From Sanguinoderma infundibulare (lineage: Eukaryota; Basidiomycota; Agaricomycetes; Polyporales; Polyporaceae): 64,000 bases of DNA. Under the pieces are notes generated by a model that worked only from the letters and a program-made list of their open reading frames with translations, searched no databases and was not told where the DNA came from. The position numbers were made by a program, and so were the translations under genes. Location of the stretch: the NCBI GenBank assembly GCA_032821775.1, contig JAVLRN010000003.1:620001-684000 (forward strand). Reading direction: 5' to 3'. This document shows, in pieces, positions 56,717 to 64,000 of the stretch. Positions within the stretch are counted from its first letter, which is position 1; each line of letters opens with the position of its first letter.

Positions 56717-58439
56717 CTACGTTGAGAACAGACTCGAGTTGTTCATGATCTGGGAGAAGAACTGGAGCGCCACCTCACCAGCGGAGAGCGGGCCCCAAGA
56801 GTACGCAGGAACCTCGTGGCCGCTGTATAGGAGTATGGCATCAGTGCTTCATATAGCGTTACAGAACAGGAACACTCACGCTCCAAAGATGCGAGCATAG
56901 GAAAACGTCCCCGCGTTCTTGTACAGGCCGGCGGAGACGCCGTTGACGGTGTAGTTCGTGAACCGCTGGTTAGCGTACTCGGCGCTGAACTTGGTCTCGA
57001 GCAAGTCGACCATCGCCTCCACGCCGACGTAGTTCAGGATGTAGTCCGCGTCGCCGTCGTAGACGAATGTGCGCACGCCGGCGTCGATGACCGTCTCCAG
57101 GTCCGGGCGCGCGTTGTGCATCCAGTCGCCCGTTCGCAAGAAGTTGTTGAACACCCCGCGGTTCATCCGCTGCCACGTCGACTCGGCACCGAGCTTGCTT
57201 GTTACCGTATCGCTGAAGAGGTAGTCGGTCAGGTCGGGCGGGTACTCGTCCGGGAGCTCTGCGGGCACGTAGTATTGGTCGTAAATGCCGGCGAGCGGGG
57301 CGAGGAGCTTGTCGTAGCAGTACAGCTGGGCATTGGAGCAGGTCGATTCGTCATTGGTGTCGTAGCACTGCGCGATCTGATCCCTGCATCCGCCAGGCTT
57401 GGTCCAAGAATCGTTGCCGATGGCGATGGTGGAGTCATTGACGGTGCGGTGGTAGGGATTCGAAGCCGCATAAGTGATAAAGCTAGCGTATTGCGTCAGA
57501 GGGTCCTGCATAATTTGAGTGAGAAACGTCGCGATATGCTAACGACAGAGAGACAATAAGCGCACCGTGAGGGGGTTACCAATCCCGATCGACTTGAGGT
57601 TGATGGGCGTGCCGGAAACGGTGCCGTTGGCGATGCCCGCGTTCTGTTGGAGAAGGTGCCTGAATGTCGCAAAGGTGAGTCCATCGGTCCATCCGAGCTC
57701 AGACATAGACTTACGCGGCGAAAATAGGAGCGTATCGGCCGCCAAATGACTCGGTCCAGATGGCAAAGTCGTTCTCTTGGTACTTGGAGAAACGGGGGTC
57801 CACAAAGAAGATCTGGAGGAACTCCCAGAAGTCCAATGCGGCCTGCTGAGACGTACCAACTCTGAGTGGACCATGTGAGAAGCCGGCGCCGACAGGTTGA
57901 TCAATGAAGAGCCTGTTGTGCATGTCCATTAGCACCTGTAGCTCATATACGATGATGGAATCGGACTCAACATGTTGGAGACCTCGTTCCAAGAATTGGG
58001 GTTGTGAGACACGCTTTGACTGTCGTTGCTGATCCTGCAGGGACCGTTCTCTCGCAAGAGACCGATCATACTGGAGGTCCCAGGCTGCGGTACAGTCGAT
58101 TATGACTACAAACACCGCTAGGGTGAGAGCTGCACTTACACCACCATTGAGCCAGACGGACACCGGTGCGGTGTCCGGGTCCTTGCGTGAAGCGAAAAAC
58201 CAGAAGAAGATGCTTCCGCCCGCGACGAGATCGATATAGCCTGAAGCCTGATACACGCCTAGAGTCATCTCACAGATGCCGCTGTTCTCGGTGAGGCGAA
58301 GCTTTCCGGGAGTGGGGACAGAAGGCTTGATGTTCGGAAACTTGTCCAAGTTCTCTACGACCGATTCGTCGCGACCAAGAACGGTGGATATAGGGAGGAG
58401 TGTTAGGAGCGAAGTAAGCACAGAAAGGTTGAGGAACAT
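56717..58439 (-). CDS. secreted serine carboxypeptidase (S10) copy 3
   Basis: Intact S10 peptidase on the right arm, mirror partner of copy 1. Signal peptide [22 protein letters not shown] (ATG 58439); [32 protein letters not shown] oxyanion loop; [15 protein letters not shown], where copy 1 has its stop; [12 protein letters not shown]; catalytic Ser in [23 protein letters not shown]; catalytic Asp in [12 protein letters not shown]; catalytic His in [10 protein letters not shown]; stop at 56717. Protein divergence from copy 1 is high (for example [16 protein letters not shown] against [16 protein letters not shown]), much greater than for the axis-like pair in the same arms. Confidence 0.92.
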
Positions 58440-58779
58440 GGTGGCTGTTGCGGCGGGTGAGGCTCTTCTGCACTGTCGGACTGTGTATCGCCTGGTTTAA
58501 TACCTGGCAGTCATTGAGGGGTGACGTTGAGCTTGTCTTGCATGGCTATGACCAAACGCAATGCAGAGTTAGATGCTGGTTTCAGCTTTGATCAAGAACC
58601 AAGAGTACTCAGCATGATCACGACGAGCAAACTGAACTGTCTGATCGTTGTCGAGGGTCCCTGGCGGCCAAGACCAAATCAGGTTCGCGTTTGGACTCCT
58701 GTTTGCCTACCCATTTCTAGACCCTGCGACGACCTTGGCCTTCACGCAATAGGAACAGCGGGATCCATTCCGTCGGAAC

Positions 58780-59110
58780 GGCATCATGCATGGGAAGGTC
58801 TCAGAAGCCGACACACTCCGAACGTCCGAAGGGTTAGCCGCCAGGGGTCTTGGGATTCTAAGCTGATGTCGATGTTAAAGTACGAAAGCACAGTTAAGAT
58901 GTGGAGACAAGCAAAGAGAAAGCCAAGACTGCACGCAAGTATAGGGGCAATGGATGGCACCACGTCACGGTTGGAGGGAAAGCCGTCGAGCTCGAGACTG
59001 CAGTTTTCGAATAATTTCCAGGTCAGGTTCGAAACGGGGTGCCCGCCATCCCAGTAAAGCGAGTCGTATGACAATGATCCTGGGTTGCACTTGACCGAGT
59101 GGGCCGATGT
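58780..59110 (-). pseudogene. decayed third copy of the C/D unit
   Basis: Minus-strand reading SYDSLYWDGGHPVSNLTWKL then FENCSLELDGFPSN parallels ORF C. Further down, CAAGACCCCTGG...CTTCGGACG matches the start of gene D. Spacing between the two parts is kept. No full frame remains for D. Confidence 0.7.
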
Positions 59111-60250
59111 TTAAGCTTTTGAGCCAAGTGCCAGCTGTGCCGCCCACGTGACTGTGATGATTCTGGTCGCAGGACTCCGAGTCCGAGGCGTCCGACTCAA
59201 GTTGCTGGCCCCAACAAAGTCTGCTCCTGCGTTGTTGACACGGACTTTTAAATCAACCCAGTAGTACCGAGGCTCTGCTACTCGGAGTCTTGGACGAAAT
59301 GCGATTCATCGGCACTCTTGGGGTGCAGTGCGGACTCGGACACACCAGGTGGGAGCCACGAATTGTTTGCCTGGATGTGCTCGATCGCTGATCTTGTTGA
59401 TCTATACATTAAGTACAGTTATGTTACGCCGCAGTCTACGAGAGGACATCGATCAATGCTTCCGGTCCTCAAACATATCGAGGGGAGATGTGCTGGTTCT
59501 TTAGTGTTAATGATTCGCATGCCAACTCACCTCTTTACCCATGGTCAGCTCAGCACGCACCGAGTATACTGTCGTCAAGGCATTCGTCGCTTTTCCCTTC
59601 GATGTGGGGTACAGATGTATGCTTATATGGTTGAACCTGACTGAACGCGAGCCAGGATCTTTGGGATGTTACAGCTGTTTCCGAAATTGGTGGCCGCGCG
59701 CTTTTTCACGCGAACAATCGAAATTTTCAGAAAATAGACGACCCTCAGGAATTGCGGACACCGCTGTTCAGACCAGTCAATACTGTGCATAAGCCGTCTG
59801 GAGGCGATATTTGAACCTTTGAGCCCAAGGAGGAAGTGAAATATGTAAAGGGCATCTGGGCTGGCTTTGCTAACGCTAAGCCTCAATGGGATAGTGGTAA
59901 CCTTCGTTGTTACCAAGTATTGGTCTGATTGGGTTCAATTCCCCGTGGCAATCGAGTTTTTTTGTGCAGGCATACTCGCCTTCTCAATACTTGATTGGTT
60001 CCACTGGTATACATAAGTTCGTCTCCTGTTTGCCTACTAGTTTCTGTTATGGGACTCGCTTCCGGCGGACTTAAGTCGGTCATGGACCGACTGGCCAGCA
60101 ACAATCAGGCTATATGTCACTCGTTAGCCCAGCACCCCACTCCGTGTCCGTGGCATGCTCCGAGTCTGCGTGCAGCCCGACAGCCACCATGGCATTCGGC
60201 TGATCGATCGCTCCCGAACAGGATGCGAGGCCAGCTGCAGCCAGCTCGAG
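59111..60250. other. intergenic; Pol III-like short element at ~59880-59960
   Basis: No protein gene seen. Near 59880-59960 lie TAGTGGTAACC, GGGTTCAATTCCC (B-box-like) and a run of seven T. It resembles a tRNA-derived piece but no cloverleaf with a paired acceptor can be drawn. Confidence 0.35.
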
Positions 60251-60928
60251 ATGTCAACCCCCCGCCAGCCACTTCGGCCAGGATATAACGGCCGCCCCTC
60301 CGGGCCTCCGCTCTCTCCTCAACAAATCAATTACCCCTCATCGAGACAACAACGCGCACCCAACACACCCCATAATGCCTCGGGCGCGCTGGTTGTTTCA
60401 CCCTACTCGCCCTCCTGATCTTTCTCTCTTCTCTGTGAGGGGACCCGTCGACTGTGGAGGCGCCGCCATGGTCGTTCGAAGTCCCCCGGGCCCGCTTTCG
60501 GCCTTCCGCTGTCATCGTTCAATACGACTCCTACCGCCGCGAACGCAAAGCACACCCCTCTCGTGCGAACGGCACTGCCCCTCCATTCGTCCTTCGCTGG
60601 GCTCAAGCCTCAGCGTCGCCGAGCTCTGGCTGGCTCCACGGCAGAGATATGGAGGTCTGGCTTAGGTGAGTTCTACGGGCCTATTTCTTTCTGGGGAACC
60701 CGTTTCTGAGACCGAGCAGGCAGACAGCTCGACAAGTACGCGCAGTTCGCCATACAAGATGCAGCGGAGAGCGGGTGGGGCGAGATTGGGTTCTGTGGAG
60801 GGTCGCGGGAGATGCGGCGAGGTGCGATACAAGTCGGGCGTGTGATGATAAACTGTAAACCCAACCGTCTCAGCGCGGTGCATCCACACCGTGCGGTGCC
60901 TGCCGATGGTGACAAAAACACTGGATAA
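60251..60928 (+). CDS. conserved hypothetical protein E
   Basis: The reading MSTPRQPLRPGYNGRPSGPP...ALVVSPYSPS (60251-60415) is followed in another frame by EAPPWSFEVPRARFRPSAVI, FVLRWAQASASPSSGWLHGR and DMEVWLR. A good intron GTGAGT...GGCAG (about 60666-60723) leads on to QLDKYAQFAIQDAAESGWGE, IGFCGGSREMRRGAIQVGRV and a TAA at 60926-60928. The intron joins frames exactly, which supports a real gene. The frame change near 60416-60440 is unexplained: a frameshift or an exon edge I cannot place. Function unknown; no signal peptide. Confidence 0.5.
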
Positions 60929-61386
60929 TGTTAAAACCCCCATCTGTTCCATGAGCCTGATGTCATCCGAGCAAAATTGGTGCGAGGCACGAGTCCCCAT
61001 GAAGTAACTTTATCCTGCGAAGTGATCGTTCAATTCGTCAGTGCGTTCTTTGAGGGTCTAATGCGTCTGGTCCTCCTTACCTTATGGTATCCATCCCATT
61101 CTCCACGGCTGGTCATCTGTCATACACTCACGTCGACGACGAACGGGGGCTTAAACAAAACAGCGGAAAGTGACTATATAAATATGACACGACCTTGGCA
61201 TCGGGCCACCCCTCTTCTACATGTGCATCGTATCTATCGTTCGCGGATAGTCGCCCACAGCGTCCGGTGCGAGCAGGTTCAACGAATCATGCCACCGACT
61301 ACTACCAAGAAGCGCAGTCAAACTTCGTCGCCCCCATTCTCCGTCGCCACAGAGAGCCAAGCCGCGCGATAGAGAGCCCGCCATTG
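60929..61386. other. intergenic between convergent genes, no gene seen
   Basis: Lies between the 3' ends of the hypothetical gene E (plus) and the Snt2-like gene (minus). No coding evidence. Confidence 0.5.
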
Positions 61387-64000
61387 TCATGACGCGCCAA
61401 CGCCGATCATGACAGGATAGCCGTTCCTGCTCTCGGCGTGGCACTTGTGGCACAACCAAGACTTGGAGACGCTGTTGCCGTTGCTGCCCGTGGCGCGGTG
61501 CGAGTTCGCGTTCGGGACCTCGTAGAAGAACGGCGAGAACTCCGTCCGGCAGCGGTAGCAGCGCGGCTCGATGGCGGCGGCGGGGGAGCCGTGGACGAGT
61601 CCGTTGATGAGCCCAAGCCCGAGCGCGGCGCCGTTGGCAAAGAGGTTCGGCGCACCGATACCTGTACTTACGCTTGTTCCGGGGGTGCTGGCGGCGCTCT
61701 CGTCGACCGAGGTCGCGGAGGACGCGTTGGCGGAGGTCTCGAGGATCTGGTCGAGCCGGCGCGCCTTGCGGAGCAGGCCGTGTGTCTGGTCCACCTGCGC
61801 CTGCTTGTAGTTCTTGCAGTAGATCTGGAGCGCCGTCTGGCAGCGCGCGGCAAGTCAAAGTCAGATCGGATTCGGGTGTCCAGGGGGAAATAATAGCAAG
61901 GGCGCACCTCCCCAGCGTCGTTCGTCTCGCAGATGCCGTACACTCGCCGCTTGTGGCTGACGTGCCCTTTGCAGATGACGGAGGGAACCATGAGCCCGGA
62001 CTGGCCCTTGAAGTCGACGGTGGGTGTGGCTTCCCGGCGGCTGTTCTTGGCCTGGGCGCGCGCGGGGGAGGTGAGCTTGTCTATGGGTGCGGATGCCGTC
62101 TTACGGCGGAGTGGGAAGGGACGTACCTGTTGGATCTCGAAACCGAACTTGTAGCCTTGCTTCCATGCACAGGAGACGTGAAACTCGTCCGGGCATTCAC
62201 TGCACTGGATCACCGCGCCGTCTTCGCGGTCACAAAGCGCGCAGTTCTGTGCAGTCCGCGATAAGTGTTGATACCAAGGAAACGAATGGGGCGCTCACGT
62301 TGTGCCACCGATATGTCGGTATGGTGCTGATGCCCTCAACGAGCCGCAGCCGGTTGGCATCCGAGTAGGTGATCTCTGGGATGAACACGGAGCACAACAC
62401 GTGCACCCACGCTTGCCCTTCCGTTGGCTTACACGCGCGGAGATACGAGTCCGGTGGGGGATATATCAGCTTCTTCTTCGGGTCGCGCCGCATGCGCGGG
62501 CAGAGAAGGCAGTCAGGTATCTGCACGAACGCAGAGCTCGCATGAGCGATCAGATAGAGCGCGGAGTGCGAAGGTAAACACACCAGCGACGCCTCGAGCA
62601 AGTTCTCGTTCTGGCAGAGGTCGCACACCCAGTTCTCCGCCGTCGTGGGATCGGGCGCGACCCCGCACGCGCCCGCGTGGACACGGAACTGGCACTGCTT
62701 GCAACGCAAAACTTCGCCCACTGGCCCGCTGCTCTGGCAGCCGACACAGCGCAACTGCGGAGCTGCAGCGGGAGGGGGAGTTGACTGTGAAGAGGCGGTC
62801 TGTAAGAATGTTCTTGTGAGCTTCTTATGAACAACCTCAACGCGAAGTAACATACCTTCGCGCGTTTGGTCGTAGCAGGGTTCAGCGGTGTGCCCTCGCG
62901 TTTGTTATCGGTCTTTGCCTTGGGCGTCGGCACGACGTCATCGCGGATGGGGCGCACGTTGAGGTCGGCGTACTTGCGCCAGCTCGGCCCACAGTTGTCA
63001 CACAGGACGCCCGTGGGCAGACCCTTAGGAGCCTTCCACCACGACTCGGACTCACGTGTGCGGCACGCGCCGCAGCTGTTGTGGTTCTTCTTGAGCTCCG
63101 TCACGATCGACCCTTCGTCGTCATCGGGGGAGGCCTCGCGCATCGGCACGTCCATCTTGTCGTCGCGGCCTTGAGCTCGCGCTGCACGGATACGCACGTT
63201 CTCCTCGCCGAGCTTCGAACTAATAGCGCCATGGTCAGGGACGATCGGCATCGAGAGACAAGATGCATACTTCTTCCACTGTCCATAGAAGCGTACGACC
63301 TCGGGCATCGTCCGGGTGCTCACCTCCTCGCGCACGGCACGCAGTTCGGCGCCGTGCATCGAGATCGCGTCCTCGAACGCCGCCACCTCGTCCGCGCCCC
63401 AATCCTTGTCGGTATATCGGGTTTCGTTCCTCTTGAACTGTAACACAGTTAGATACATTCGATGCAAAACATCGTGTTGTCTCACCTTCTGCAGGCGCAT
63501 CGGTGACCTCATGTTGGCGGCAGTGAAGTCACGCTTGAAGTTGACCCACGCTTCCGTCAGCCGAAAAGTAACCTCTGTCAACCAGTCGACGCTGCTGCGG
63601 TGCTTGTCATTCCTCGTGAGCAGGCTCTTCTGTTTCTCGACTGCACAGTATGGTCAGCCTTGTTTTCGTCCAGACTCGCTCTGTTTGTACTCACACGACT
63701 CCACTGGAACACAAAGATGGGTGAGCAAGGGTTAGATCGATGCCTCGGCCGATGCGCACCTTCAGCTGGAGACATTTCATTCACAAGGCTCAGGACCTCG
63801 ATCGTCGAATCTCCCCCTCGCTCTTCGATTTCTGCAGAGAGTCGTTAGTGGGTGTCTCTATATGTAGGATGTGAGCGTACCGATTGGCCTGTCTGCGGTA
63901 CCTGGAGCAGCGGGTACGTTGACTTGGTATTTGGGACCCACGCGGGTGGCCGCACGCGGGAAGATAAGGTCATCAGGGTCTGCAGTCCGAAATCAGCAGC
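61387..64000 (-). CDS. Snt2-like chromatin protein (ELM2-SANT-GATA-PHD-ePHD), 5' end outside window
   Basis: Nuclear histone-reader scaffold related to yeast Snt2 of the Snt2-Rpd3 deacetylase complex. Read on the minus strand from the window edge: ELM2 start (RVGPKYQVNVP); SANT (YTDKDWGADEVAAFEDAISM; EVVRFYGQWKK); GATA-type finger (CGACRTRESESWW...CDNCGPSWRKYADL); PHD finger (LRCVGCQSSGPVGEVLRCKQ; ENWVCDLCQNE); extended PHD (CLLCPRMRRD; QAWVHVLCSVFIPEITYSD; CALCDREDG; CSECPDEFHVSCAWKQGYKF; VICKGHVSHKRRVYGICE). The C-terminal region has a further Cys4 motif (CYRCRTEFSPFFYEV...WLCHKCH) and ends VMIGVGAS at 61387. The usual N-terminal BAH domain would lie beyond 64000. Introns are short and canonical. 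Confidence 0.9.

Larger units (their letters stand above)
43690..58440. repeat. right arm of the ~15 kb inverted duplication
   Basis: Mirror image of 9.27-24.5 kb: RNA14 5' relic(-), axis-like gene(+), stem-loop array, D and C(-), A(+), B(+), BTB fragment(-), S10(-). Right-arm-specific sequence is the hAT element at 43959-45267. The limits are approximate. Confidence 0.85.

Noticed and set aside
59880..59960. tRNA gene (B-box-like GGGTTCAATTCCC followed by seven T)
   Set aside because: No acceptor stem pairs with the sequence before the T run and the T-stem is imperfect; at most a tRNA-derived fragment.
61438..62264. Plus-strand ORFs of 150-196 residues over the Snt2-like gene
   Set aside because: Antisense to PHD/ePHD exons with clear zinc ligands on the minus strand.

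Overview
The window is fungal nuclear DNA, almost certainly from an agaricomycete (mushroom-forming basidiomycete, polypore-like). The evidence is the dense short GT-AG introns (about 50-70 nt), the GC-rich coding sequence, and a gene mix typical of such genomes: secreted GH16 glucanase, secreted S10 carboxypeptidases, F-box and BTB proteins, a relic of the basidiomycete Zn2Cys6 regulator family and hAT DNA-transposon debris. There is no bacterial-style operon, CRISPR array or rRNA gene.

Layout. 0.6-2.3 kb: GH16 gene (minus). 2.5-6.0 kb: no gene I can name. 6.1-8.0 kb: F-box gene (plus). 9.3-24.5 kb and 43.7-58.4 kb are the two arms of a very large inverted duplication carrying the same genes in mirror order: S10 carboxypeptidase, a truncated BTB-gene 5' piece, novel gene B, novel gene A, small ORF C and novel gene D, an array of stem-loops, and a large protein whose architecture resembles the meiotic axis proteins SYCP2/Red1. 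The outer S10 pair is strongly diverged while the axis-like pair is nearly identical, so the arms are not of uniform age. Left-arm-only material is a ~2 kb insertion with a Zn2Cys6 relic. Right-arm-only material is a 1.3 kb hAT element 45 bp upstream of the axis-like gene. Between the arms lie intact RNA14 (24.6-28.1 kb, plus), further copies of the A/B module (28.4-30.4, 32.6-36.2 and 38.2-41.1 kb), an intact BTB gene (31.0-32.1 kb), a gutted S10 pseudogene (36.5-37.3 kb) and an intact S10 gene (41.5-43.3 kb). The right arm runs into a decayed copy of the RNA14 promoter and start. To the right of the arms lie a decayed C/D copy, a conserved hypothetical gene (60.3-60.9 kb) and a partial Snt2-like ELM2-SANT-GATA-PHD-ePHD chromatin gene running off the end.

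The most novel content is the A/B gene pair. Five diverging A copies and four B copies are present. They have no recognisable family, share upstream sequence ending in a CTGCTGTGCAG-like box before the ATG (also in front of gene D), and A has two overlapping splice donors 4 nt apart. One donor choice leads to an early stop. The other leads into a GGACTC-type hexanucleotide minisatellite that codes for acidic (Asp/Ser), basic (Thr/Arg) or neutral (Leu/Gly) tracts depending on frame. Copies show nonsense, splice-site and exon-deletion changes, so the cluster is in active birth-and-death. A chimeric assembly of two nuclear haplotypes is a real alternative explanation for part of the inverted duplication and should be excluded first.
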